A stretch of 64,000 nucleotides of DNA from Mytilus californianus (GCF_021869535.1 NW_026262734.1:97221285-97285284); one strand, 5' to 3'. Shown: positions 12,357 to 25,350, counted from the stretch's first letter. Numbers and translations are program-made. Notes: generated from the letters alone by a model not told the origin.

Positions 12357-15300
12357 TTATGGCGCACTATCCCGTTCTAGTTGAATCCTTAGGGCAGCGT
12401 CTATAATGCCTAGCCATAAAGAACTACCGAGACAATGGGTCGGAAAGTGGGTGCCCCCAATGCGTATTTTACCGAATTTGGCTTTATTTCCGTGTTTCGG
12501 ACGCAATTTTCGTCCTCTAGGAATGCTTACCCCAGAAATTCTTTGGCCCCTCGTTGTAGTACTACCCAAAAGCTACTTATTAGAGCAGAATCTATAATCC
12601 CTAGGCATAAAGAACTACCGGGGCAATGGTTTTGAACAAGTAGGTGACCCCAGTGCATATTATATCAAATATGACTTTTTTTCCGTGTTACGGACGAAAT
12701 TTTCGGCCTTTAAGAATGCTTACTTCAGAAATTCTTCACCCTCACGTTGTAGTACTATCCAATAGCTATTCCTTAGGGCCGCGTCTATAATGCCTAGCCA
12801 TAAAGAACTACCGAGACAATGGGTCGGAAAGTGGGTGCCCCCAATGCGTATTTTACCGAATTTGGCTTTATTTCCGTGTTTCGGACGCAATTTTCGTCCT
12901 CTAGGAATGCTTACCCCAGAAATTCATTGGCCCCTCGTTGTAGTACTACCCAAAAGCTACTTATTAGAGCAGAATCTATAATCCCTAGGCATAAAGAACT
13001 ACCGGGGCAATGGTTTTGAACAAGTAGGTGACCCCAGTGCATATTATATCAAATATGACTTTTTTTCCGTGTTACGGACGAAATTTTCGGCCTTTAAGAA
13101 TGCTTACTTCAGAAATTCTTCACCCTCACGTTGTAGTACTATCCAATAGCTATTCCTTAGGGCCGCGTCTATAATGCCTAGCCATAAAGAACTACCGAGA
13201 CAATGGGTCGGAAAGTGGGTGCCCCCAATGCGTATTTTACCGAATTTGGCTTTATTTCCGTGTTTCGGACGCAATTTTCGTCCTCTAGGAATGCTTACCC
13301 CAGAAATTCATTGGCCCCTCGTTGTAGTACTACCCAAAAGCTACTTATTAGAGCAGAATCTATAATCCCTAGGCATAAAGAACTACCGGGGCAATGGTTT
13401 TGAACAAGTAGGTGACCCCAGTGCATATTATATCAAATATGACTTTTTTTCCGTGTTACGGACGAAATTTTCGGCCTTTAAGAATGCTTACCCCAGAAAT
13501 TCTTCACCCTCACGTTGTAGTACTATCCAATAGCTATTCCTTAGGGCCGCGTCTATAATGCCTAGCCATAAAGAACTACCGAGACAATGGGTCGGAAAGT
13601 GGGTGCCCCCAATGCGTATTTTACCGAATTTGGCTTTATTTCCGTGTTTCGGACGCAATTTTCGTCCTCTAGGAATGCTTACCCCAGAAATTCATTGGCC
13701 CCTCGTTGTAGTACTACCCAAAAGCTACTTATTAGAGCAGAATCTATAATCCCTAGGCATAAAGAACTACCGGGGCAATGGTTTTGAACAAGTAGGTGAC
13801 CCCAGTGCATATTATATCAAATATGACTTTTTTTCCGTGTTACGGACGAAATTTTCGGCCTTTAAGAATGCTTACTTCAGAAATTCTTCACCCTCACGTT
13901 GTAGTACTATCCAATAGCTATTCCTTAGGGCCGCGTCTATAATGCCTAGCCATAAAGAACTACCGAGACAATGGGTCGGAAAGTGGGTGCCCCCAATGCG
14001 TATTTTACCGAATTTGGCTTTATTTCCGTGTTTCGGACGCAATTTTCGTCCTCTAGGAATGCTTACCCCAGAAATTCATTGGCCCCTCGTTGTAGTACTA
14101 CCCAAAAGCTACTTATTAGAGCAGAATCTATAATCCCTAGGCATAAAGAACTACCGGGGCAATGGTTTTGAACAAGTAGGTGACCCCAGTGCATATTATA
14201 TCAAATATGACTTTTTTTCCGTGTTACGGACGAAATTTTCGGCCTTTAAGAATGCTTACCCCAGAAATTCTTCACCCTCACGTTGTAGTACTATCCAATA
14301 GCTATTCCTTAGGGCCGCGTCTATAATGCCTAGCCATAAAGAACTACCGAGACAATGGGTCGGAAAGTGGGTGCCCCCAATGCGTATTTTACCGAATTTG
14401 GCTTTATTTCCGTGTTTCGGACGCAATTTTCGTCCTCTAGGAATGCTTACCCCAGAAATTCATTGGCCCCTCGTTGTAGTACTACCCAAAAGCTACTTAT
14501 TAGAGCAGAATCTATAATCCCTAGGCATAAATAACTACCGGGGCAATGGTTTTGAACAAGTAGGTGACCCCAGTGCATATTATATCAAATATGACTTTTT
14601 TTCCGTGTTACGGACGAAATGTTCGGCCTTTAAGAATGCTTACCCCAGAAATTCTTCACCCTCACGTTGTAGTTCTATCCAATAGCTATTCCTTAGAGCA
14701 GCGTCTATAATGCCTAGCCATAAAAAACTACCGAGACAATGGGTCGGAAAGTGGGTGCCCCCAATGCGTATTTTACCGAATTTGGCTTTATTTCCGTGTT
14801 TCGGACGCAATTTTCGTCCTCTAGGAATGCTTACCCCAGAAATTCTTTGGCCCCTCGTTGTAGTACTACCCAAAAGCTACTTATATGAGAAGAATCTATA
14901 ATCCCTAGGCATAAAGAACTACCGGGGCAATGGTTTTGAACAAGTAGGTGACCCCAGTGCATATTATATCAAATATGACTTTTTTTCCGTGTTACGGACG
15001 AAATTTTCGGCCTTTAAGAATGCTTACTTCAGAAATTCTTCACCATCACGTTGTAGTACTATCCAATAGCTATTCCTTAGGGCAGTGTCTATAATGCCTA
15101 GCCATAAAGAACTACCGAGACAATGGGTCGGAAAGTGGGTGCCCCCAATGCGTATTTTACCGAATTTGGCTTTATTTCCGTGTTTCGGACGCAATTTTCG
15201 TCCTCTAGGAATGCTTACCCCAGAAATTCTTAGGCCCTTCGTTGTATTACTACCCAAAAGCTACTTATTAGAGCAGAATCTCTAATCCCTAGGCATAAAG

Positions 15301-18300
15301 AACTACCGGGGCAATGGTTTTGAACAAGTAGGTGACCCCAGTGCATATTATATCAAATATGACTTTTTTTCCGTGTTACGGACGAAATTTTCGGCCTTTA
15401 AGAATGCTTACCCCAGAAATTCTTCACCCTCACGTTGTAGTACTATCCAATAGCTATTCCTTAGGGCAGCGTCTATAATACCTAGCCATAAAGAACTACC
15501 GAGACAATGGGTCGGAAAGTGGGTGCCCCCAATGCGTATTTTACCGAATTTGGCTTTATTTCCGTGTTTCGGACGCAATTTTCGTCCTCTAGGAATGCTT
15601 ACCCCAGAAATTCATTGGCCCCTCGTTGTAGTACTACCCAAAAGCTACTTATTAGAGCAGAATCTATAATCCCTAGGCATAAAGAACTACCGGGGCAATG
15701 GTTTTGAACAAGTAGGTGACCCCAGTGCATATTATATCAAATATGACTTTTTTTCCGTGTTACGGACGAAATTTTCGGCCTTTAAGAATGCTTACCCCAG
15801 AAATTCTTCACCCTCACGTTGTAGTACTATCCAATAGCTATTCCTTAGGGCAGCGTCTATAATGCCTAGCCATAAAAAACTACCGAGACAATGGGTCGGA
15901 AAGTGGGTGCCCCCAATGCGTATTTTACCGCATTTGGCTTTATTTCCGTGTTTCGGACGCAATTTTCGTCCTCTAGGAATGCTTACCCCAGAAATTCATT
16001 GGCCCCTCGTTGTAGTACTACCCAAAAGCTACTTATTAGAGCAGAATCTATAATCCCTAGGCATAAAGAACTACCGGGGCAATGGTTTTGAACAAGTAGG
16101 TGACCCCAGTGCATATTATATCAAATATGACTTTTTTCCGTGTTACGGACGAAATGTTCGGCCTTTAAAAATGCTTACCCCAGAAATTCTTCACCCTCAC
16201 GTTGTAGTTCTATCCAATAGCTATTCCTTAGAGCAGCGTCTATAATGCCTAGCCATAAAAAACTACCGAGACAATGGGTCGGAAAGTGGGTGCCCCCAAT
16301 GCGTATTTTACCGAATTTGGCTTTATTTCCGTGTTTCGGACGCAATTTTCGTCCTCTAGGAATGCTTACCCCAGAAATTCATTGGCCCCTCGTTGTAGTA
16401 CTACCCAAAAGCTACTTATTAGAGCAGAATCTATAATCCCTAGGCATAAAGAACTACCGGGGCAATGGTTTTGAACAAGTAGGTGACCCCAGTGCATATT
16501 ATATCAAATATGACTTTTTTTCCGTGTTACGGACGAAATTTTCGGCCTTTAAGAATGCTTACCCCAGAAATTCTTCACCCTCACGTTGTAGTACTATCCA
16601 ATAGCTATTCCTTAGGGCAGCGTCTATAATGCCTAGCCATAAAAAACTACCGAGACAATGGGTCGGAAAGTGGGTGCCCCCAATGCGTATTTTACCGCAT
16701 TTGGCTTTATTTCCGTGTTTCGGACGCAATTTTCGTCCTCTAGGAATGCTTACCCCAGAAATTCATTGGCCCCTCGTTGTAGTACTACCCAAAAGCTACT
16801 TATTAGAGCAGAATCTATAATCCCTAGGCATAAAGAACTACCGGGGCAATGGTTTTGAACAAGTAGGTGACCCCAGTGCATATTATATCAAATATGACTT
16901 TTTTCCGTGTTACGGACGAAATGTTCGGCCTTTAAAAATGCTTACCCCAGAAATTCTTCACCCTCACGTTGTAGTTCTATCCAATAGCTATTCCTTAGAG
17001 CAGCGTCTATAATGCCTAGCCATAAAAAACTACCGAGACAATGGGTCGGAAAGTGGGTGCCCCCAATGCGTATTTTACCGAATTTGGCTTTATTTCCGTG
17101 TTTCGGACGCAATTTTCGTCCTCTAGGAATGCTTACCCCAGAAATTCTTTGGCCCCTCGTTGTAGTACTACCCAAAAGCTACTTATATGAGAAGAATCTA
17201 TAATCCCTAGGCATAAAGAACTACCGGGGCAATGGTTTTGAACAAGTAGGTGACCCCAGTGCATAATATATCAAATATGACTTTTTTTCCGTGTTACGGA
17301 CGAAATTTTCGGCCTTTAAGAATGCTTACTTCAGAAATTCTTCACCATCACGTTGTAGTACTATCCAATAGCTATTCCTTAGGGCAGTGTCTATAATGCC
17401 TAGCCAGAAAGAACTACCGAGACAATGGGTCGGAAAGTGGGTGCCCCCAATGCGTATTTTACCGAATTTGGCTTTATTTCCGTGTTTCGGACGCAATTTT
17501 CGTCCTCTAGGAATGCTTACCCCAGAAATTCTTTGGCCCGTCGTTGTATTACTACCCAAAAGCTACTTATTAGAGCAGAATCTATAATCCCTAGGCATAA
17601 AGAACTACCGGGGCAATGGTTTTGAACAAGTAGGTGACCCCAGTGCATATTATATCAAATATGACTTTTTTTCCGTGTTACGGACGAAATTTTCGGCCTT
17701 TAAGAATGCTTACCCCAGAAATTCTTCACCCTCACGTTGTAGTACTATCCAATAGCTATTCCTTAGGGCAGCGTCTATAATGCCTAGCCATAAAAAACTA
17801 CCGAGACAATGGGTCGGAAAGTGGGTGCCCCCAATGCGTATTTTACCGAATTTGGCTTTATTTCCGTGTTTCGGACGCAATTTTCGTCCTCTAGGAATGC
17901 TTACCCCAGAAATTCATTGGCCCCTCGTTGTAGTACTACCCAAAAGCTACTTATTAGAGCAGAATCTCTAATCCCTAGGCATAAAGAACTACCGGGGCAA
18001 TGGTTTTGAACAAGTAGGTGACCCCAGTGCATATTATATCAAATATGACTTTTTTCCGTGTTACGGACGAAATGTTCGGCCTTTAAGAATGCTTACCCCA
18101 GAAATTCTTCACCCTCACGTTGTAGTTCTATCCAATAGCTATTCCTTAGAGCAGCGTCTATAATGCCTAGCCATAAAAAACTACCGAGACAATGGGTCGG
18201 AAAGTGGGTGCCCCCAATGCGTATTTTACCGAATTTGGCTTTATTTCCGTGTTTCGGACGCAATTTTCGTCCTCTAGGAATGCTTACCCCAGAAATTCTT

Positions 18301-21288
18301 TGGCCCCTCGTTGTAGTACTACCCAAAAGCTACTTATATGAGAAGAATCTATAATCCCTAGGCATAAAGAACTACCGGGGCAATGGTTTTGAACAAGTAG
18401 GTGACCCCAGTGCATATTATATCAAATATGACTTTTTTTCCGTGTTACGGACGAAATTTTCGGCCTTTAAGAATGCTTACTTCAGAAATTCTTCACCATC
18501 ACGTTGTAGTACTATCCAATAGCTATTCCTTAGGGCAGTGTCTATAATGCCTAGCCAGAAAGAACTACCGAGACAATGGGTCGGAAAGTGGGTGCCCCCA
18601 ATGCGTATTTTACCGAATTTGGCTTTATTTCCGTGTTTCGGACGCAATTTTCGTCCTCTAGGAATGCTTACCCCAGAAATTCTTTGGCCCCTCGTTGTAT
18701 TACTACCCAAAAGCTACTTATTAGAGCAGAATCTATAATCCCTAGGCATAAAGAACTACCGGGGCAATGGTTTTGAACAAGTAGGTGACCCCAGTGCATA
18801 TTATATCAAATATGACTTTTTTTCCGTGTTACGGACGAAATTTTCGGCCTTTAAGAATGCTTACCCCAGAAAATCTTCACCCTCACGTTGTAGTACTATC
18901 CAATAGCTATTCCTTAGGGTAGCGTCTATAATGCCTAGCCATAAAGAACTACCGAGACAATGGGTCGGAAAGTGGGTGCCCCCAATGCGTATTTTACCGA
19001 ATTTGGCTTTATTTCCGTGTTTCGGACGCAATTTTCGTCCTCTAGGAATGCTTACCCCAGAAATTCTTTACCCTCACGTTGTAGTACTATCCAATAGCTA
19101 TTCCTTAGGGCAGCGTCTATAATGCCTAGCCAGAAAAAACTACCGAGACAATGGGTCGGAAAGTGGGTGCCCCCAATGCGTATTTAACCGAATTTGGCTT
19201 TATTTCCGTGTTTCGGACGCAATTTTCGTCCTCTAGAAATGCTTACCCCAAAAATTTTTTGGCCCTCGTTGTAGTACTACCCAAAAGCTACTTATTAGAG
19301 CAGAATCTATAATCCCTAGGCATAAAGAACTACTGGGGCAATGGTTTTGAACAAGTAGGTGACCCCAGTGCATATTATATCAAATATGACTTTTTTTCCG
19401 TGTTACGGACGAAATTTTCGGCCTTTAACAATGCTTACCCCAGAAATTCTTTACCCTCACGTTGTAGTACTATCCAATAGCTATTCCTTAGGGCAGCGTC
19501 TATAATGCCTAGTCATAAAAAACTACCGAGCAAATGGGTCGGAAAGTGGGTGACCCCAATGCGTATTTTACCGAATTTGGCTTTATTTCCGTGTTTCGGA
19601 CGCAATTTTCGTCCTCTAGGAATGCTTACCCCAGAAATTCTTTGGCCCCTCGTTGTAGTACTACCCAAAAGCTACTTATTAGAGCAGAATCTATAATCCC
19701 TAGGCATAAAGAACTACCGGGGCAATGGTTTTGAACAAGTAGGTGACCCCAGTGCATATTATATCAAATATGACTTTTGTTCCGTGTTACGGACGAAATT
19801 TTCGGCCTTTAAGAATGCTTACCCCAGAAATTCTTCACCCTCACGTTGTAGTACTACCCAATAGCTATTCCTTAGGGCAGCGTCTATAATGCCAACCCAT
19901 AAAAAACTACCGAGACAATGGGTCGGAAAGTGGGTGCCCCCAATGCGTATTTTACCGAATTTGGCTTTATTTCCGTGTTTCGGACGCAATTTTCGTCCTC
20001 TAGGAATGCTTACCCCAGAAATTCTTTGGCCCGTCGTTGTAGTACTACCCAAAAGCTACTTATTAGAGCAGAATCTATAATCCCTAGGTATAAAGAACTA
20101 CCGGGGCAATGGTTTTGAACAAGTAGGTGACCCCAGTGCATATTATATCAAATATGACTTTTTTTCCGTGTTACGGACGAAATTTTCGGCCTTTAAGAAT
20201 GCTTACCCTAGAAATTCTTCACCCTCACGTTGTAGTACTATCCAATAGCTATTCCTTAGGGCAGCGTCTATAATGCCTAGCCAGAAAGAACTACCGAGAC
20301 AATGGGTCGGAAAGTGGGTGCCCCCAATGCGTATTTTACCGAATTTGGCTTTATTTCCGTGTTTCGGACGCAATTTTCGTCCTCTAGGAATGCTTACCCC
20401 AGAAATCCTTTGGCCCCTCGTTGTAGTACTACCCAAAAGCTACTTATTAGAGCAGAATCTATAATCCCTAGGCATAAAGAACTACTGGGGCAATGGTTTT
20501 GAACAAGTAGGTGACCCCAGTGCATATTATATCAAATATGACTTTATTTCCGTGTTACGGACGAAATTTTCGGCCTTTAAGAATGCTTACCCCAGAAATT
20601 CTTCACCCTCACGTTGTAGTACTATCCAATAGCTATTCCTTAGGGTAGCGTCTATAATGCCTAGCCATAAAGAACTACCGAGACAATGGGTCGGAAAGTG
20701 GGTGCCCCCAATGCGTATTTTACCGAATTTGGCTTTATTTCCGTGTTTCGGACGCAATTTTCGTCCTCTAGGAATGCTTACCCCAGAAATTCTTTGACCC
20801 CTCGTTGTAGTACTACCCAAAAGCTACTTATTAGAGCAGAATCTATAATCCCTAGGCATAAAAAACTACCGGGGCAATGGTTTTGAACAAGTAGGTGACC
20901 CCAGTGCATATTATATCAAATATGACTTTTTTTCCGTGTTACGGACGAAATTTTCGGCCTTTAAGAATGCTTACCCCAGAAATTCTTCACCCTCACGTTG
21001 TAGTACTATCCAATAGCTATTCCTTAGGGCAGCGTCTATAATGCCTAGCCATATAAAACTACCGAGACAATGGGTCGGAAAGTGGGTGCCTCCAATGCGT
21101 ATTTTACCGAATTTAGCTTTATTTCCGTGTTTCGGACGCAATTTTTGTCCTCTAGGAATGCTTACCCCAGAAATTCTTTGGCCCCTCGTTGTAGTAATAC
21201 CCAAAAGCTACTTATATGAGCAGAATCTATTATCCCTAGGCATAAAGAACTACCGGGGAAATGGTTTTGAACAAGTGGGTGACCCAGT
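12357..21288 (+). repeat. Right satellite array, 384 bp dimer, ~47 monomers
   Basis: The 384 bp period is regular (dimer starts at 12406, 12790, 13174, 13558, 13942, 14326, 14710 and so on to 21041). Each dimer has two related ~192 bp halves, beginning ATGCCTAGCCATAAAGAACT and ATCCCTAGGCATAAAGAACT. I count 24 first halves and 23 second halves. Neighbouring dimers are almost identical, far more so than in the left array, and the orientation is opposite to the left array. Frames of 63, 66 and 77 codons recur in every unit on both strands. They are by-products of the repeat: they overlap each other and no start context or variation pattern suggests coding. Confidence 0.93.
18931..19125 (+). repeat. 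Half-dimer deletion in the right array
   Basis: Here a first-half monomer is followed directly by another first-half monomer (the next begins near 19122). The second half, with its GGTTTTGAACAAGTAGGTGA block, is missing. The junction occurs after AGAAATTCTTTACCCTCACG, where the 3' end of a second-half monomer is fused on. This is a one-monomer phase jump, as expected from unequal exchange between the related halves. Confidence 0.85.
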
Positions 21289-21364
21289 TTCAAATAGAAG
21301 TTGTGTTGTAGGTACACCATGAAAAAAAAAATTTTACATCAAAATTCTATATTTTTTTATATTA

Positions 21365-21607
21365 TTGTAAATGCTAATTACAAAACCGTAAATATGAGTT
21401 AGAAATTTGCAAACTAAATTTAGAATTTTGTTAATGGGATATAAAAATCTTGTTTTCGAACAAAAAACTCAAAAACTATGATTTTAAATAAAAATAAAAT
21501 TGTCGCTCAAGTAGTTTTCCAAACGCAATTGCAGGATGACGAATTGCAGGATAGATTTTTATAAAGAGAATTGCAGGATGAGAATTGCTGGATAGCTTGA
21601 CACTAGT
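21365..21607. repeat. Outer terminal inverted repeat, right
   Basis: Reverse-complement partner of 5035-5290. It ends in GGATAGCTTGACACTAGT and carries the same short ATTGCAGGAT motifs (21529-21590). Confidence 0.85.
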
Positions 21608-21616
21608 TGTTGCCCT
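21608..21616. other. 9 bp target-site duplication, right
   Basis: TGTTGCCCT is identical to 5026-5034 and directly follows the right tip of the foldback element. Confidence 0.92.
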
Positions 21617-22619
21617 CTAGGTTTATTTTCGTTGAAAAACTGTCAATATTCGTGTACGTGTATACTTGAAATCTTTTTTATCTTTAGCTTCTGTGTGAAC
21701 GGAAAGTAATGCAGGTAAATATGCTTAATATGAAAAGCAGAATAATCATTCCTTTAAATTAATTTACAAACTGGTTGCAAAAATAAAGAGAAAAATTAAA
21801 TTGTATACTATAAATATTACAAACATATCGATGCAAGTTTAAATTTAGCATTCTGAGACATTCAGATTAAGTTTGCTTTTAGAACGCAAAAAGAAGGACG
21901 AAAGCTATCAATGTGAAGTTGATCTTGACCTCGAATTTATCATTTAAAGTCATTTTGACTTCTCTTTATATTCCCCATAAACATTATAAATAATAATAAT
22001 GATAATATGTGTATCTATTGCCATGCAAATGTGTGACTCCTTCTTTTATTTTCTATAACTGACGCTATATTATGTATGTGTTTGCTGTAATCATATATGT
22101 GTATTGTATATGTAAGAAGAGGACTTAATATAATATACATGTAAGTTGTAATAACTTGTGTCCAATATTATTGCTTGATTAATTCAATAAGATATTATTA
22201 ATTTAAAATTAAAAAAGGAACACGCGGATCTACATTTAGTTTTATATTTTCCATCATTTTGATATTTGGTATTTATTGTTTGAAACGACTTTGAAGTGTG
22301 TACATCAACTACAGTTTCGTTTATAAAGAAAATGAAACGCCAATGTCACAAAAGAAAAAAAAAGAGAGAAAAAAGCCATGGGAATAAAAACAAAACATTC
22401 TTTTTTTTATATTAAAGTTGCTATTCAAATGAGTGCTACGATAATGTACAATTCACATAGTGTCGCTCCGTTCCGAAATCTTTAGATTCCTTCAGGACAG
22501 ACACCACAAAGGAAAAGAGATTGTTGTATGACGTGAATAGCTCAAGTCTCGCAAAATCTCGAATCGAGTGTTGCAGATTAAAATGGCGAAAAGTTGTATT
22601 CGCGATTTAATCTGACTGA
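21617..22619. other. No gene recognised
   Basis: AT-rich flank of the foldback element. No frame, splice pattern or repeat family could be supported by eye. Confidence 0.5.
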
Positions 22620-22980
22620 TTCTGTATATAAGAAGATGTGGTATGAGTGCCAATGAGACAACTCTCCATCCAAGTCACAATTTGTAAAAGTAAACCATTA
22701 TAGGTTAAAGTACGGCCTTCAACACGGAGCCTAGGCTCACACCGAACAGCAAGCTATAACGGGCCCCAAAAATGACTGGTGTAAAACCATTCAAACAGGA
22801 AAACCAACGGTCTAATCTATATAAAAAAACGAGAAACGAGAACGCTTATGAACCACATCAACAAACGACAACCACTGAACATCAAGTTCCTGACTTAGGA
22901 CAGGTACAAACAAATGCAGCGGGTTTAAACGTTTTAATAGGCGCCAACCTTTGTATGAATATATTTGGAAGGTTTAGTCA
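22620..22980 (+). repeat. Dispersed repeat family A, longest copy
   Basis: The block runs from GAAGATGTGGTATGAGTGCC through TACGGCCTTCAACACGGAGC and CAAGCTATAACGGGCCCCAA to CCTGACTTAGGACAGGTACA and GGTTTAAACGTTTTAATAGG. It is the fullest copy in the window, so it can serve as a reference for the others. The 83-codon frame at 22772-23023 lies in the repeat and is not a gene. Confidence 0.75.
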
Positions 22981-23234
22981 TTCAAATCCATGCTTAAACT
23001 CTGATCAACTCTTATTTTGTTAAATTTAACTTAAGGAAGTTATTGAATGTCATGGTTTCTTCCGTGAATAGCTTTGAGTATTGAATAACTGTCTTTGGCT
23101 CCGGTCGTTCTCTAGACGCATCGTTTTGAGTTTAATGAATAGTTGTTTTTCCAAATCATAACTTACCTTGCAGTGCAGTCAGAATAAATTTTAATTTGTT
23201 GTTCATTTGCAAGAATATCGTTACTGACTGATTG

Positions 23235-23480
23235 CTATAGAAAAGAAAGGATATTGGTTACATATCCATGACACAAAAGAAGTACATGCACAGCAAAAAG
23301 CAAAGGAACAGCGCTTTTATTGCTATTTTTCATTTCAAAGTCACATTGAGGCATTCAACACGAAGCAAAAACTCTCACCTCACTGCAATTTCAAAACGCT
23401 CCATAGCACCGGATTCTTTGCAAACTAAAGATCTCGACGCAACTGTGAATTTAAAGAGCAAAGCCATAGAGAAATATTAA
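23235..23480 (+). repeat. Dispersed repeat family D
   Basis: It contains AAGCAAAGGAACAGCGCTTT, then CACTGCAATTTCAAAACGC and TAGCACCGGATTCTTTGCAA. Related copies are at 43380-43575 (same strand) and 3330-3450 (reversed, inside the transposon). Non-coding. Confidence 0.65.
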
Positions 23481-23484
23481 TAAA

Positions 23485-24455
23485 ACAAATTTGGCAAAGA
23501 AATCAAACTTTAAAGCCATAATTTTAGACGTACCATCACACAAAAGCATGTAAAAACAATTCAAAGTTTTAGAATACCATAGATCACATCGAGATATTTG
23601 TTATATAACTTGTGTCTATATTTTTGTTACAGAGTTGTTATGAATACCGTTGCTACAGGTGCGACTTGTAATGTGTTGATGACAGCGATGAACTCTCGAA
23701 AGAATATCTTGAAAGACTACCATAAAACATTTTATTAGAACTCGGTCTTACTCCTCCCCAATAGAAATCTTATATGCTGCATTTTTTCTATGTACATAAA
23801 TAAAATTAGAGTGTCTGTACGTCGTTCTTTTTAACTTTTTATTTTGGAGTTCAACATAACACTTTTAAAACAAAAGAAAAAGTGGAATGTGACTGTAACA
23901 ATCCGTTTTTCTCTCTCGCAAAATTGATAGTCTTTTTTCCAAATATTAAATTTTGAAGCAGAAGCTACGTTTTGGGATCAATTTACACGTAGACACTAGT
24001 TCCATGCATCTTGAAATGTAATTTAAGGAATCTACTTAAATATGAATATAAAATATTAACTGAGGTGCCCTACGCGTATGTTTTGCACTTAAATGCAAAC
24101 AAACTCGAGAATGATAGTACCCTAAGGCTTATTTCTGGAATATAGACAGGAAAGAGAAGGTAAAATCGGATAATGTTGAGTTTGAAAGCACGGTTTCGGA
24201 ACGAAGACTACAAAACAAGATAATGAATATTCTAAGTATCGATTTGCCCCCTGTGTTCGCAAACAGAACAGATTACCACTTCCAGCTACTAGGAGCAATA
24301 AAGAACTGTTGTCATATCTAAATGTTTATCAAATTGTCTAAAGTTTGGAACTTTTAGACAGTGGTTGACATTTTCTTATATCTTAATCTTATTTATCTTT
24401 ATGGCGAAATTTAGTGTTAATATATAGCAACAAGATCGGTTAGATCGTTAGCTAA
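23485..24455. other. No gene recognised
   Basis: No supported gene or repeat. A few splice-like motifs exist but no coherent exon was found. Confidence 0.45.
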
Positions 24456-24459
24456 CTTC

Positions 24460-24640
24460 AAAACCAGGTTTAATCAACCATTTTCTACATAAGGAAATGC
24501 CTGTACCAAGTCAGGAATATGACAGTTGTTTGTCATTCGTTTGATGTGTTTGAGCATTTGGTTTTGCTATTTGGTTGGGAACTTTCCGTTTTGCATTTTC
24601 CTTGGAGTTCGGTATTTTTGTTATTTTACTTTTAACAGTT
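24460..24640 (-). repeat. Family B, reversed copy
   Basis: CTACATAAGGAAATGCCTGT through TTGGAGTTCGGTATTTTTGT is the reverse complement of the block at 410-600, with moderate divergence. Confidence 0.7.
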
Positions 24641-24840
24641 TCCCTAAAACAATGCACGACAGACTTATACTCGTGATAATTTACAGATTGACCTACTTTT
24701 GAGACACTTGTCTATTGTTGATGAACGATTTTGCACTTTTAGATTTCCTAGTTTGTCTGTGTCGTTGGTTTTGCTGTTTCATTACTGTTCACCCATTAAC
24801 AAAGTTTGTTCATATTTTATTTTTTTATTGCAATTGTATA

Positions 24841-25350
24841 TAAAATAAAGAGATGTGGTATAATTGTCAATGAGACAATTATCCATCAAAGTTCAAATGA
24901 AGTGGATATAAGCAATTGTAGGCAACCGTACAGCCTTCAACAATGGGAATAAAGAGCTGCGCCATGAGCGCATGATACGCCCGTCACTTTTTCAAAGAAT
25001 AAAGTTCCATAATTCCTCAATGTCAGAAATTTATAAAAAAAACTAAAGGGAGGTTATTTTAATAGATATAAAACAGTCACCAACGTTTAATGAAAACTGT
25101 TCAAAGCACGTTTGAGTAATTTTCCGTAAACCTGAAATTCCCCCTTTTTTATGAATAAAATCCCATTACTCGGAAACGTAAAACCGAAAATTTATAAAAA
25201 TCGAAAGGGAGCTTACGTCAATAGATATAAACAATTCACCAAAGTTTCATGCAAATTGGTTGAAGCGATTTTGAGTTAGTGTACGACATGTTGACGATGG
25301 ACGGACGGACGGACAACGGTATACCATAATACGTCCCGTAAACGGGCGTA
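24841..25350 (+). repeat. Family A start joined to a repeat ending in GGAC tandem
   Basis: The copy begins AGAGATGTGGTATAATTGTC and reaches ACAGCCTTCAACAATGGGAA. It then runs into a composite block with two similar segments (each with an AATAGATATAAA..CACCAA block, near 25060 and 25220). It ends in GGACGGACGGACGGAC and CGTCCCGTAAACGGGCGTAT. I know this kind of ending as a common bivalve dispersed repeat. No coding potential. Confidence 0.6.

Larger units (their letters stand above)
5035..21607. mobile_element. Giant Foldback-like element, 16.57 kb
   Basis: The left tip ACTAGTGTCAAGCTATCC and the right tip GGATAGCTTGACACTAGT are perfect reverse complements, flanked by an exact 9 bp duplication. 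Inside lie outer inverted arms (~250 bp), then oppositely oriented arrays of the same ~190 bp satellite (5340-9326 and 12357-21288), then a ~3 kb spacer. Long inverted repeats built of tandem subrepeats with a 9 bp duplication are the defining features of Foldback elements, which are usually placed near the Mutator superfamily. No transposase frame is visible, so the element is presumably mobilised in trans. The class assignment rests on structure, not on a protein. Confidence 0.85.

Noticed and set aside
12406..21322. Dozens of 63-93 codon open frames on both strands of the right array (and 63-66 codon frames in the left)
   Set aside because: They recur with the satellite period, overlap in several frames, and lack splice or start evidence. 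They are by-products of a repeat without stops in those frames.
5035..21607. Maverick/Polinton, Helitron or viral origin for the giant element
   Set aside because: The duplication is 9 bp rather than 6, no polymerase, integrase, helicase or capsid frame is visible, and Helitrons lack terminal inverted repeats and duplications.
22772..23023. 83-codon frame as a small gene
   Set aside because: It lies within dispersed repeat family A.
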